Below the pieces are notes generated by a model. The model was given only the letters and a program-made list of their open reading frames with translations, made no database searches and was not told the origin of the DNA. A stretch of 42,731 nucleotides of DNA. It comes from Bacteroidota bacterium (lineage in GTDB: Bacteria; Bacteroidota; Bacteroidia; Bacteroidales; VadinHA17). Position numbers and translations under genes: made by a program. Where the stretch lies: positions 1-42,731 of the forward strand of contig JAKLIJ010000005.1 in assembly GCA_022709665.1 (NCBI GenBank), read 5' to 3'. Shown here one piece after another: positions 25,532 to 33,702 of the stretch. Position 1 is the first letter of the stretch; each line of letters starts with the position of its first letter.

Positions 25532-26084
25532 TAACTGCGCTCTTCCTTATTCCCGTATATAAATTCACCTTCTTCTGAAGTATAATTCTTGCTCTCGACA
25601 GGTTCGACTTTGAAGTGCCTTCGGAAATATTCATCATCCTTCCTATCTCCTTGTGAGAATAGCCTTCAATAGCATACAGGTTGAAAACCATCCTGTATTT
25701 GGGCGGAAGTTCCCTTATTATTTCCATAAGATCAACTGCTTCAAGCCCTGAGTAATCATCATTGTCGGGATCTGCATCCGGCTCCTGTATCTGATCAATA
25801 TCATCAACCCTGAAAAGGTTATGCTTGCTTCGGAATTTCTCAAGAGCGGTGTTGACCATTATCCTGTGCATCCATCCTTCAAAAGAACCTTCATGCTTGT
25901 AATGGATAAGGTTTTCGAATACCTTGATGAATCCTTCCTGAAGGATATCTCTTGCCTCATCATCATTACCGGAATACTGGAGGCATACCGCATACAATCT
26001 TGCGGAATGACGCCTGTACAGAAGTTCCTGATCCCTTCTGTTGCCAGCCAGACAACCTTTGATTATATTTTTTATATCAGGCAA
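25524..26084 (-). CDS. ECF-type RNA polymerase sigma factor
   Basis: Group IV sigma factor of 186 residues. Region 2 covers about 22-90 (LYRRHSARLYAVCLQYSGNDDEARDILQEGFIKVFENL, FEGWMHRIMVNTAL). Region 4 covers about 122-172 (LPPKYRMVFNLYAIEGYSHKEIGRMMNISEGTSKSNLSRAR). The region between is acidic. The apparent start is TTG at 26084: an in-frame TGA lies two codons upstream and no ATG occurs at a sensible place. Its stop overlaps the start of the barrel protein gene by eight bases, indicating coupling. It is likely an envelope-stress or surface-signal regulator. Confidence 0.88.
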   Translation of the reverse strand: MPDIKNIIKGCLAGNRRDQELLYRRHSARLYAVCLQYSGNDDEARDILQEGFIKVFENLIHYKHEGSFEGWMHRIMVNTALEKFRSKHNLFRVDDIDQIQEPDADPDNDDYSGLEAVDLMEIIRELPPKYRMVFNLYAIEGYSHKEIGRMMNISEGTSKSNLSRARIILQKKVNLYTGIRKSAVNG

Positions 26085-26203
26085 CGATCAACGCCTTTTG
26101 ACATCATAAATATAAACAAAATATATCTGATAGTACATGGCAATTCCAAAAGATTGATGAAAAATCCTGCCAAAAGGTTGCGTCTAATCTGCAATAAACA
26201 GGA

Positions 26204-27595
26204 TCAGAGGTGTATCACTTCCCCGTAAGCTGCTGCAGCTGCTTCCATAATTGCCTCAGACATTGTGGGATGCGGGTGAACTGACTTCATAATCTCATGA
26301 GCGGTGGTTTCAAGTTTCCGGGCCACAACCAGCTCTGAAATCATCTCGGTCACATTGGCGCCTATCATGTGCGCACCAATAAGTTCCCCATAAGCAGCAT
26401 CAAAGATCAGTTTTACAAAGCCGTCCTTTGACCCTGAAGCGCTGGCTTTGCCCGAAGCCGTGAAAGGGAATTTCCCAACCTTGATCTCGCGGCCGGCAGC
26501 CCTTGCAGCAGCTTCAGTCATACCGCAGGAGGCGATCTCGGGTGTGGTGTAAACACACGAAGGGATATTCGAGTAATCAACAGGTTCCGGATCGAGACCG
26601 GCAATTTTCTCAACACAGGCGATCCCTTCCGCAGAAGCCACATGAGCCAGAGCCGGGCCATGAACGATGTCGCCTATGGCGTATATGCCCTGAACATTGG
26701 TCCTATAGTAATCATCAACAACTACTTTTCCCTTTTCTGTCCTTACTCCGGCCACTTCCAGACCGATCCCGGCAATATTGGTCTCCACTCCTACCGCTGA
26801 AAGAACAATATCAGCCTCAACTTCCTCATATCCCTTCGGCGTCTTTATCCTTACCCTGCATTTTTCGCCTGAAGTGTCGGCCGATTCAACCGAAGAATCG
26901 GTCATAACCCTCATTTTCATCTTTTTGAACGATCTTTCCATCTGCTTTGAAACTTCCTCGTCCTCAAGCGGGACAATCCTCGGAAGAAACTCGACAAGAG
27001 TCACATTTGTTCCGATAGTCTGGTAAAAGGATGCAAACTCGCTTCCGATAGCTCCCGAACCGACCACAACCATCGACTCCGGCTGGACAGGGAGAGTCAT
27101 CGCTTCACGGTATCCTATGATCTTTTTGCCATCCTGCCTGAGCCCCGGCAATTCCTTCGACCTCGCCCCGGTGGCAATTATGATGTTCCGTGCCGAATAC
27201 TTCTTTTTGGTTCCGTCTTCAGCGGTTACTTCCACTTCTGAGCCTCCTGTCAGTGCTCCGAAACCCCTTATCAGTTCTATATTGTTTTTTCGGAAAAGAA
27301 ACTGAACCCCCTTGCTCATCCCTTCGGCTACTCCACGGCTACGGGCAATTATGGCGTTAAAATCGGCTTTCGCCTCACCGCCCGGAATGATTCCGTAATC
27401 CCCGGCGTGATTTATGTATTCGAGTACCTGAGCGCTCTTCAACAGCGATTTTGTTGGGATGCATCCCCAGTTAAGGCATATTCCGCCTATCTCCGACTTC
27501 TCGACAACAGCAACTTTCATCTTCAGCTGTGAGGCCCTTATGGCAGCAACATATCCGCCGGGACCGCTTCCAATTACCAAAAGATCATAATCCAT
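26204..27595 (-). CDS. lpdA: Dihydrolipoyl dehydrogenase (E3)
   Basis: FAD-dependent pyridine-nucleotide disulfide oxidoreductase that reoxidises lipoamide in 2-oxoacid dehydrogenase or glycine-cleavage complexes. The 463-residue protein has the FAD site GSGPGGYVAA (9-18). The redox disulfide is C40/C45 in GGICLNWGCIPTKS. The NAD site is GSGAIGSEFASF. The C-terminal H442-E447 pair in HPHPTMSE is the catalytic base of the partner subunit. No E1 or E2 gene is in the window. Its upstream region is an unusual AT-rich repeat (27603-27677). Confidence 0.95.
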   Translation of the reverse strand: MDYDLLVIGSGPGGYVAAIRASQLKMKVAVVEKSEIGGICLNWGCIPTKSLLKSAQVLEYINHAGDYGIIPGGEAKADFNAIIARSRGVAEGMSKGVQFLFRKNNIELIRGFGALTGGSEVEVTAEDGTKKKYSARNIIIATGARSKELPGLRQDGKKIIGYREAMTLPVQPESMVVVGSGAIGSEFASFYQTIGTNVTLVEFLPRIVPLEDEEVSKQMERSFKKMKMRVMTDSSVESADTSGEKCRVRIKTPKGYEEVEADIVLSAVGVETNIAGIGLEVAGVRTEKGKVVVDDYYRTNVQGIYAIGDIVHGPALAHVASAEGIACVEKIAGLDPEPVDYSNIPSCVYTTPEIASCGMTEAAARAAGREIKVGKFPFTASGKASASGSKDGFVKLIFDAAYGELIGAHMIGANVTEMISELVVARKLETTAHEIMKSVHPHPTMSEAIMEAAAAAYGEVIHL

Positions 27596-27602
27596 ATCTG
27601 AT

Positions 27603-27677
27603 TCCTTTATCGTTATTCAACAATTATTTATCGTAAAACAATAATTCAATTATTGTTAGTCAATAATTTTTTATCGT
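27603..27677 (-). repeat. About 3.5 degenerate copies of a 21-22 bp repeat upstream of lpdA
   Basis: Read on the minus strand, units start at 27677, 27656, 27634 and 27613, spaced 21, 22 and 21 bp. Three begin with ACGATAAA and one with ACAATAAT; unit interiors share an AATTATTG-like core. The array covers the last codons of znuB and the whole 50-bp spacer to the lpdA start. Helical phasing (two turns) fits a multi-site operator or iteron, but slippage in AT-rich DNA is the alternative. Confidence 0.6.
27637..27657. terminator. Near-perfect AT-rich palindrome at the znuB 3' end
   Basis: AACAATAATT and AATTATTGTT flank a single C: a 10-bp perfect arm pair overlapping the znuB stop codon. With no GC pairs and no loop it is a weak terminator; it may instead be a binding site within the 21-bp repeat. 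Confidence 0.35.
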
Positions 27678-28497
27678 TATTTTCAGAAAACTTCATTGGC
27701 TTCCTGCTTACCAGCTTTGCTCCCAGCCAGATGACAACCAGTGTGAATATTATGGTTGCTCCAACCGGAATTCCGGCGTAGTATGAAATCACATATCCGG
27801 CTGATGTTCCTGCAAAAGCCGCAATCATCGACCAAACTACAATTAACGGATATCTTTTTGTAAAAAGCATTGCAATGTTCGGAGGTATGGTAAGAAGTGA
27901 CAATACAAGAACAACTCCGGCCATCCTGATGTTCAAAACTATCGCAAGAGCAATAAGTGATGTTGTGACATACCTGAAAAAGTTTACATGGTGAGTGAAG
28001 GTCCTGGCATACTGCTCGTCGAAGGATATATAGAGTATCATTCTGTAGAACACGGTAAACCATAAAATCAGCACCAACGACATGATTCCGAGAGCGATTA
28101 TATCTCCATAAGTCACTGTTAGTATGCTGCCGAAAAGATAACTTATAAGGTTTGGTGCATAGCCGGGTGTGAGGTATATAAAAATAATCCCGACAGCCAT
28201 TCCCAGGGCCCACAGGATGCCTATTGCCGAGTCCTCCCTTATCTTCTGCCTCACCGACAGATATTCTATGCCCAGAGCCGACAGCACTCCGAAAACTGCT
28301 GCTCCCGCCACGGGATTAATGCCTGCAAAATATCCTATACCTATACCGCCGAAGGAAGCATGTGTGATCCCTCCGCTGAGGAAAACCATTCTTTTCGATA
28401 CAATATAGGTTCCGGCCAGCCCGGCCGTGATGCTTGCAAAAAGGGCACCCAGCAGACCTTTTATTACAAACTCATATTGAAAAATGTTTCCTTCCAA
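27646..28497 (-). CDS. Zinc/manganese ABC transporter permease (ZnuB/MntB family)
   Basis: Integral membrane subunit of an ABC-3 type metal importer. The 283-residue protein has about eight hydrophobic helices and the family phrase SKRMVFLSGGITHASFGGIGIGY in the first third. The later FVTTSLIALAIVLNIRMAGVVLVLSLLTIP-type region contains the motif that contacts the ATPase. The apparent start is TTG at 28497, three bases after the ATPase stop and in frame with it; no ATG occurs before residue 37. The last codons lie in a 21-bp repeat and an AT palindrome. Metal could be zinc or manganese; the His-rich loop of the binding protein favours zinc. Confidence 0.85.
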   Translation of the reverse strand: MEGNIFQYEFVIKGLLGALFASITAGLAGTYIVSKRMVFLSGGITHASFGGIGIGYFAGINPVAGAAVFGVLSALGIEYLSVRQKIREDSAIGILWALGMAVGIIFIYLTPGYAPNLISYLFGSILTVTYGDIIALGIMSLVLILWFTVFYRMILYISFDEQYARTFTHHVNFFRYVTTSLIALAIVLNIRMAGVVLVLSLLTIPPNIAMLFTKRYPLIVVWSMIAAFAGTSAGYVISYYAGIPVGATIIFTLVVIWLGAKLVSRKPMKFSENNDKKLLTNNN

Positions 28498-28500
28498 CGA

Positions 28501-29244
28501 TCAGTGAATTTTAAGTACGGTATGAGGCACTTCACCATGAGTTATAAGCTGAATGGGGCACCCGTAGCCAAGAAGCTGTTCATTGGTTATTTCAGATGAC
28601 GGATGATAATGAAGTTTCCTGTTAACGCATGCAAACGACCTTACATGCGATGAAATGGTACCAATGTCGTGCGACACCATCAGTATGGCCATACGCCTGT
28701 TAAGTATCCTGAGCTTTTCATAAAAGTCGTTTTCAAAATTCGAGTCGACAAAATTGCCTGGTTCGTCGAGCAGAAGCAGTCTTGGATCTCCTATCACAGC
28801 TCTTCCGAGGAACACTCTCTGCAGCTGGCCTCCGGAAAGTTCGGAAAGCGGTGAATCCGAAAGTTCCTTAATCCCCAGTTCCTCAATAACTCCGGCCGCC
28901 TTTATTCTGTCGGCTGCAGTCATAACCGGAATCCTGCCCTTGTGCATCATAAGTCCGGAAAGAATCACATCGGCAACAGTAAGGGGGAAGCTGTGATCGC
29001 CGGTCGATATCTGCGGAAGATATCCTATCCTCTTTCCTCCCTGAAGCTCCGGATTGAAAACCATCTTTCCGCTGTAAGGAACCAGTCCCAGTATGGCTTT
29101 CAGGAGTGTGGTCTTTCCTCCGCCGTTCGGACCGATGACACCGATAAAGTCATTTTCCGAGACGATGAGGCCGGCATCATCAAGAGCCCTGTATTCCCCG
29201 TAGGAAACTGAAACCGAGATCAATTCAAGAAGGGGCTCAGGCAT
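28501..29244 (-). CDS. Zinc/manganese ABC transporter ATP-binding protein (ZnuC family)
   Basis: ATPase subunit of the metal importer. The 247-residue protein has Walker A GPNGGGKTTL, signature LSGGQLQRV, Walker B LLLLDEPGNFVDS and the switch SHDIG. The D-loop region reads GNFVD, where many importers have TxGVD. The C-terminal ~40 residues include GYGCPIQLITHGEVPH and KLHYHP, with several histidines. The gene is 5 bp after the binding-protein gene and 3 bp before the permease gene. It probably shares one transcript with both. Confidence 0.9.
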   Translation of the reverse strand: MPEPLLELISVSVSYGEYRALDDAGLIVSENDFIGVIGPNGGGKTTLLKAILGLVPYSGKMVFNPELQGGKRIGYLPQISTGDHSFPLTVADVILSGLMMHKGRIPVMTAADRIKAAGVIEELGIKELSDSPLSELSGGQLQRVFLGRAVIGDPRLLLLDEPGNFVDSNFENDFYEKLRILNRRMAILMVSHDIGTISSHVRSFACVNRKLHYHPSSEITNEQLLGYGCPIQLITHGEVPHTVLKIH

Positions 29245-29249
29245 AATGG

Positions 29250-30119
29250 TTAATTTTTGGCTTCCTCAAAACCGGCTTTAAGCAATTGGATGACTGCAGT
29301 AGTGGATGCAAACCAATCGGCTGAGAGGGGATCAATGATTTCCACCCTGGCGCCGGTCTCATCTGCAACCGCCCTGGCATTCCTCGGATCATATTCCCTC
29401 TGGACCAGAATCATCTTAATATTTTCACGTTTTGCAGCATCAATCAGGCTTATGAGTTGAGAAGGCGAAGGTTCCTTGCCCTCATTTTCAACAGCAATCT
29501 CCGTCAGCCCGTAATCCCTCGCAAGATACGCAAGATTGGGATGATATATCATAAAGGTCCTGCTGCCTTCAAATAACGACAGCTCCCTTGCCATAGAATC
29601 AACCTGTTCTGTCTTTCTGATCAGTGCCCTGTAGTTGGCTTCATACTCCCCCCTGTTAGCAGGATCGAGCTCAGCCAGAAAGTCTCTTACAGATGAAGCC
29701 ATTTTCATAGCGCACAAGGGTGAAACCCAGTAGTGAGGATCTGCACCTTCCACATGTTCACCCTCATGGTGGTCGTGATTCTCAATCGGTTCTATGCTTT
29801 CTCCAAGATTGAGTATCTTCATCGACCTGTTAATCTCCAGGAAACGGTCCATCCATGCCATTTCAAATCCAAGGTAACCGTTGCTGATATACGCTTCCGA
29901 CCTGCGAAGCCTGTCGATCTGGTCGGGATACGGTTCATAGATATGGGGATTGGCTCCGGCCGGGACCATCACATTAACCGAAAAATTGTCACCTGCAATC
30001 TGCCCGGCAAAATATCCGAAAGGAGCAATACTGACCGATATGATCCGTTGCCCTGTCCTTTCGTGATTGCCGCAGGCGGAAAGAACCAAAACAAAAAACA
30101 GGAATGCAGCTTTCTTCAT
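29250..30119 (-). CDS. Zinc ABC transporter substrate-binding lipoprotein (ZnuA family)
   Basis: Periplasmic metal-binding lipoprotein of the cluster A-I family. The signal ends in lipobox LSAC (C16). Likely ligands are H59 (NPHIYEP), H129 (DPHYW), H193 (YHPNLAY) and D263 (IDPLS). Residues 113-123 form a His/Glu-rich loop (ENHDHHEGEH), typical of zinc-specific members. Length (289) is normal. It begins the znuA-znuC-znuB order. A TATTTTTG box lies 21 bases upstream; no Zur operator was recognised. Confidence 0.9.
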   Translation of the reverse strand: MKKAAFLFFVLVLSACGNHERTGQRIISVSIAPFGYFAGQIAGDNFSVNVMVPAGANPHIYEPYPDQIDRLRRSEAYISNGYLGFEMAWMDRFLEINRSMKILNLGESIEPIENHDHHEGEHVEGADPHYWVSPLCAMKMASSVRDFLAELDPANRGEYEANYRALIRKTEQVDSMARELSLFEGSRTFMIYHPNLAYLARDYGLTEIAVENEGKEPSPSQLISLIDAAKRENIKMILVQREYDPRNARAVADETGARVEIIDPLSADWFASTTAVIQLLKAGFEEAKN

Positions 30120-30139
30120 AAACTTTTTTTCAGCAGGTA

Positions 30140-30147
30140 CAAAAATA
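30140..30147 (-). promoter_or_regulatory. TATTTTTG -7 box upstream of the zinc-uptake genes
   Basis: Exact TAnnTTTG match on the minus strand, 20 bases before the ATG at 30119. No TTG at -33 was found. Confidence 0.35.
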
Positions 30148-30167
30148 ACATATAAGGCGGGAAAAGG

Positions 30168-30198
30168 TTTGGGAGGAATAAATTAATATGTATATTTT
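30168..30198 (+). promoter_or_regulatory. Promoter of the M14 peptidase pair
   Basis: TTTG (30168-30171), 19 bases, then TATATTTT (30191-30198). It matches the Bacteroidota -33/-7 layout with one mismatch in the last base of the -7 box. It lies 48 bp before the first M14 start. Confidence 0.5.
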
Positions 30199-30246
30199 TA
30201 CCCATGCAATCTCATAACCTGTCTGTAACCGATTAATGAAACATAG

Positions 30247-31908
30247 ATGAAAACACGTTCCGGACTCCTTTTCCTGGCAATATGCACAAGCCTTGCAATT
30301 CATACGCATGATGCCTGCTGCCAGTACCGCGACCACAGCCAGATAGCTTCCAAAGCCAAAAGTCTGGCTTCACAGTACCCTGCCATCTGCTCCGCCAGGT
30401 CGCTTGTGAAAACAGCGGGCGGCAAAGATATCTGGATCATAACCATCGGCACCGGCGACAGAGATAATAAACCCGGAATAGCAATCGTCGGCGGTACCGA
30501 TGGGAAATACATCCTTGGGAGGGAACTTGCCCTGGGATTCGCCGAAAACCTGCTGGCGCGATCGGGAGATAAAAGTACAACTGATCTTTTGAACAAGGTG
30601 ACCTACTACATATTCCCCGATGTGAGCCCGGATGCATCAGCCCAGTACTTCGCACCCCTGAAGTACGAAAGAAGCCGGAATGCAAGAACCACAGATGAGG
30701 ACAGGGATTTCCTCTTTGACGAGGACCCCTGCGAAGACCTTAATGGCGATGGAGCGATTACCCTCCTTCGTATTTCAGACCCTGCAGGTAAATTTATTGA
30801 AAGCAAAGAAGATGCAAGAGTGATGGTGAATGCTGAAACAGAAAAGGGAGAAAAGGGTAAGTACTCTGTAATAACCGAGGGAATTGACAACGACAAAGAT
30901 GGAGAATTTAACGAGGACGGCGAGGGTGGAGTAAATTTCAACCGTAATCTCACCTATAATTACGAGGAATTCGGACCGAATTCAGGGCTCTACCCGGTAT
31001 CGGAACCGGAAACGAGAGCAGTGGTCGATTTCCTGTACGACAGATTCAATATATACATGGTAATCGCATTCGGACCCCAGGACAATCTGGCAGAACCCAT
31101 GAAAGCACGTGAACAACCCGGGAGCCAGTCGCCAGGGGAGAGAACCGGACAGGGAAACATGAGAAGGGAAAGAACTCCCTTAACTGCAATTATGAAATCG
31201 GATGAGACAGTAAACAAGCTTGTTTCCGATGAATACCGCGAAATAACCGGGCTGAAAGGAACCCCGCCGGTAGTTGAGGACCCCGGAAATTTCATGGAGT
31301 GGGCATATTACCACTACGGCAGGTACAGCTTCAGCACACCCGGCTGGTGGCTTAATGTTGAGAAGGGTAAAAATTCTGAAGCTGAATTCCTGAAATTCGC
31401 TGAAAAAGAGAAACTGGCTTATGCAAACGTAGAATGGAAGGAAATCAACCATCCCGATTTTCCGGATAAAAAGGTCGAAGCGGGCGGCATACTTCCCTTC
31501 GTAATGTACAGTCCGCCGGCCGACTCCGTAAGCTCACTGACAGAACTTCACAGCAGGTTCATAATGAAAATCTCAGAGATGCACCCGGAACTTGAGTTCC
31601 TTGACCTGCAGACAGAAAATGCGGGCAGCAACTTGTACAGGATTACTCTTAAGGTACACAACAAAGGTCTTTTTGCCACAAGTGCCGAAGCCGGAGACCC
31701 GAACATCTGGACCAGGGTAATGAGACTGACGGTTCAACTGTCTGCCGGGCAGAAGATTATCAGCGGACAGAAGGTGCAGAGGTTAGCCAGGCTCAACGGT
31801 GGCGAGTCTGCAGAATTCAGCTGGCTCATCTCGGGAAAAGGAAAGGCAGATTTCACGGCCGGAGCAGCAAATACCGGTCAGATAAGCACCTCAGTGGAAT
31901 TAAAATAA
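30247..31908 (+). CDS. Secreted M14 carboxypeptidase-like pseudoenzyme
   Basis: A 553-residue exported protein with a signal peptide (to about 26) that is paralogous to the next gene. Both share the phrase pattern around YPDVSPDAS / PTINPDAR, two Ca-binding-like Asp-rich segments (DLNGDG; DNDKDG), and a C-terminal beta domain. Aligned without gaps to the neighbour, the zinc ligands H108 and E111 correspond to D85 and Y88. H303 corresponds to G276, and the catalytic E377 to P365. All four are lost, so peptidase activity is very unlikely. The reading frame is intact and long, so it is a pseudoenzyme, not a broken gene. It may bind substrate or regulate its partner. A promoter lies at 30168-30198. 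Confidence 0.85.
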   Translation: MKTRSGLLFLAICTSLAIHTHDACCQYRDHSQIASKAKSLASQYPAICSARSLVKTAGGKDIWIITIGTGDRDNKPGIAIVGGTDGKYILGRELALGFAENLLARSGDKSTTDLLNKVTYYIFPDVSPDASAQYFAPLKYERSRNARTTDEDRDFLFDEDPCEDLNGDGAITLLRISDPAGKFIESKEDARVMVNAETEKGEKGKYSVITEGIDNDKDGEFNEDGEGGVNFNRNLTYNYEEFGPNSGLYPVSEPETRAVVDFLYDRFNIYMVIAFGPQDNLAEPMKAREQPGSQSPGERTGQGNMRRERTPLTAIMKSDETVNKLVSDEYREITGLKGTPPVVEDPGNFMEWAYYHYGRYSFSTPGWWLNVEKGKNSEAEFLKFAEKEKLAYANVEWKEINHPDFPDKKVEAGGILPFVMYSPPADSVSSLTELHSRFIMKISEMHPELEFLDLQTENAGSNLYRITLKVHNKGLFATSAEAGDPNIWTRVMRLTVQLSAGQKIISGQKVQRLARLNGGESAEFSWLISGKGKADFTAGAANTGQISTSVELK

Positions 31909-31926
31909 CTCTTTAGCTTTAGAAAA

Positions 31927-33654
31927 ATGAAATTATCCGTAAAAATATCGGTCTCTCTTGTGATCCTATGTCTTTCAATCCCTGCAAAAGCCCAGAATGC
32001 TGAGCTCTTCTTCAAGGCCTCGGGATCGCCCGCCAACCCGAAGGTACAGGCCTCATGGAACAAATACTACACTTACGATGGAATAACCGACATTTGCAAA
32101 CGACTTGCAAAGGAGTATCCCGGCCTGGTGATCCTTGAATCAGCAGGAAAATCCTACCAGGGCAGAGACATTCATGCTCTTACCATTACGGACAGGAAAA
32201 GCGGCGATCCCGGAAACAAGCCTGGTTTCTATATCGACGGTAACATTCACTCAAATGAGATACAGGGAACGGAAATGGCGCTTTACACAGCATGGTACCT
32301 TTGCGAGATGTACGATGAAAACAGGTTCATAAGGGATTTGCTGAAGGACAAAACCTTTTATATCATTCCCACTATAAATCCCGATGCCCGCCAGTATTTC
32401 ATGGATTCTCCAAACACTCAGCATTCTCCCCGGTCGGGACTTGTTCCCATGGATAACGACCGCGACGGCCTGTATGATGAAGACGGCTACGATGATCTTA
32501 ACAACGATGGGGTGATAAGCGCCATGAGAAGAAAAAGTCCGTACGGAACATACAAAACCGATCCGATTGATCCGAGAAAAATGATAAGGACAGAACCGGG
32601 TGAAAAGGGAGAATATGAGATCCTCGGTCAGGAAGGGATAGATAATGACGGCGACGGACAGGTTAACGAAGACGGACCCGGAGGCTATGATCCGAACCGG
32701 GATTACGGATTCAACTGGGAACCCGCCTACATCCAGAGCGGAGCAGGAAAATATCCTTTCTCCTTCCCCGAGAACCAGGCAGTAAGGGATTTCGGATTCA
32801 GTCACAGAAACATAACCGGATCACAATCATTTCATAACAACGGAGGACTGATACTCAGGGGCCCTTCGATCGAGGGAGGAGGAGCCGAAGTATTCTCGAG
32901 GGATGACGATGCTGTGCTGAACTCTATTGGCAAAAAAGGAGAGCTTATCATACCCGGATACAAGTTTATTACCCTCTGGAAAGATATGTACACAGTGTAT
33001 GGCGGAGAACTCGACTGGTGGTATGGCGCAATTGGGAGCTACGTCTTCTCAAATGAACTGTGGAATGAATTTATGATGTTCAACGACACATCCAGCATCG
33101 ATCCATATGAGTTTGACAGACTCCTGCTTTTTGAGGATTCCTTCATGGCCTGGGAAGAGGTCGATCATCCTGATTACGGGAAGGTGGAGGTAGGCGGTTT
33201 CAACAAGAACTTCGGCCGTACGCATCCCGGATTTCTCCTTGAGAGCGATTCTCACCGCAATGCGGCATTCTGCATTTACAACGCGTGGGTAACCCCGAAA
33301 CTGGAGGTGAGAGATGTGAAAGTGCAGAATCTTGGAGGCGGACTGAAAGAGGTCACCGCAACGGTTGTAAACACCCAGCTTATGCCCACCCACTCGGGGA
33401 ATAACTTAAAATACAGGATTGACCCTCCTGATTATGTTTCGCTCGATGGAGGAAAGGTAATCGCAGGGATGATTGTTACCGACAAGGACAGGAACCTGAA
33501 CCAGGAACAGAAGCAAAATCCTCAAAAGCTTGAGATTGAAAATATTCCCGGCTATTCCCATGTAAATGTCAAATGGATAGTAAAAGACGGAAGCAAATTT
33601 ACTGTAAGGATTGAAAGCGTTAAGGGGGGAAGGGCTTCGGCGGAATCGGAATAA
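31927..33654 (+). CDS. Secreted M14 family zinc carboxypeptidase
   Basis: Exported metallocarboxypeptidase-like protein, 575 residues. The signal peptide ends near AKAQ (about 24). The zinc site is H108-S-N-E111 in GNIHSNEIQG plus H303 in SFHNNGG; E377 in SNELWNEF is the catalytic Glu. Two Asp-rich segments, DNDRDGLYDEDGYDD and IDNDGDGQVNEDG, resemble EF-hand or thrombospondin-type calcium loops inserted in the catalytic domain. A beta-sandwich tail follows from about 460. It starts 18 bp after the pseudoenzyme gene and probably shares its transcript. The specificity is unknown. A terminator hairpin follows the stop. Confidence 0.88.
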   Translation: MKLSVKISVSLVILCLSIPAKAQNAELFFKASGSPANPKVQASWNKYYTYDGITDICKRLAKEYPGLVILESAGKSYQGRDIHALTITDRKSGDPGNKPGFYIDGNIHSNEIQGTEMALYTAWYLCEMYDENRFIRDLLKDKTFYIIPTINPDARQYFMDSPNTQHSPRSGLVPMDNDRDGLYDEDGYDDLNNDGVISAMRRKSPYGTYKTDPIDPRKMIRTEPGEKGEYEILGQEGIDNDGDGQVNEDGPGGYDPNRDYGFNWEPAYIQSGAGKYPFSFPENQAVRDFGFSHRNITGSQSFHNNGGLILRGPSIEGGGAEVFSRDDDAVLNSIGKKGELIIPGYKFITLWKDMYTVYGGELDWWYGAIGSYVFSNELWNEFMMFNDTSSIDPYEFDRLLLFEDSFMAWEEVDHPDYGKVEVGGFNKNFGRTHPGFLLESDSHRNAAFCIYNAWVTPKLEVRDVKVQNLGGGLKEVTATVVNTQLMPTHSGNNLKYRIDPPDYVSLDGGKVIAGMIVTDKDRNLNQEQKQNPQKLEIENIPGYSHVNVKWIVKDGSKFTVRIESVKGGRASAESE

Positions 33655-33656
33655 AA

Positions 33657-33683
33657 AAAGGCCGGCACCCCGCACCGGCCTTT
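33657..33683 (-). terminator. Hairpin terminator between convergent genes
   Basis: Arms AAAGGCCGG and CCGGCCTTT flank a 9-base loop. On the minus strand a run of seven T follows the stem, so it best terminates the 33703-34416 gene. On the plus strand only three T follow; it may partly serve the M14 gene. Confidence 0.75.
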
Positions 33684-33702
33684 CAAACAAAAGGAATGAA
33701 AC

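Noticed and set aside
30247..31908. Pseudogene
   Set aside because: The catalytic residues are missing but the frame is intact over 553 codons with signal peptide and conserved structure, so a pseudoenzyme is the better description.
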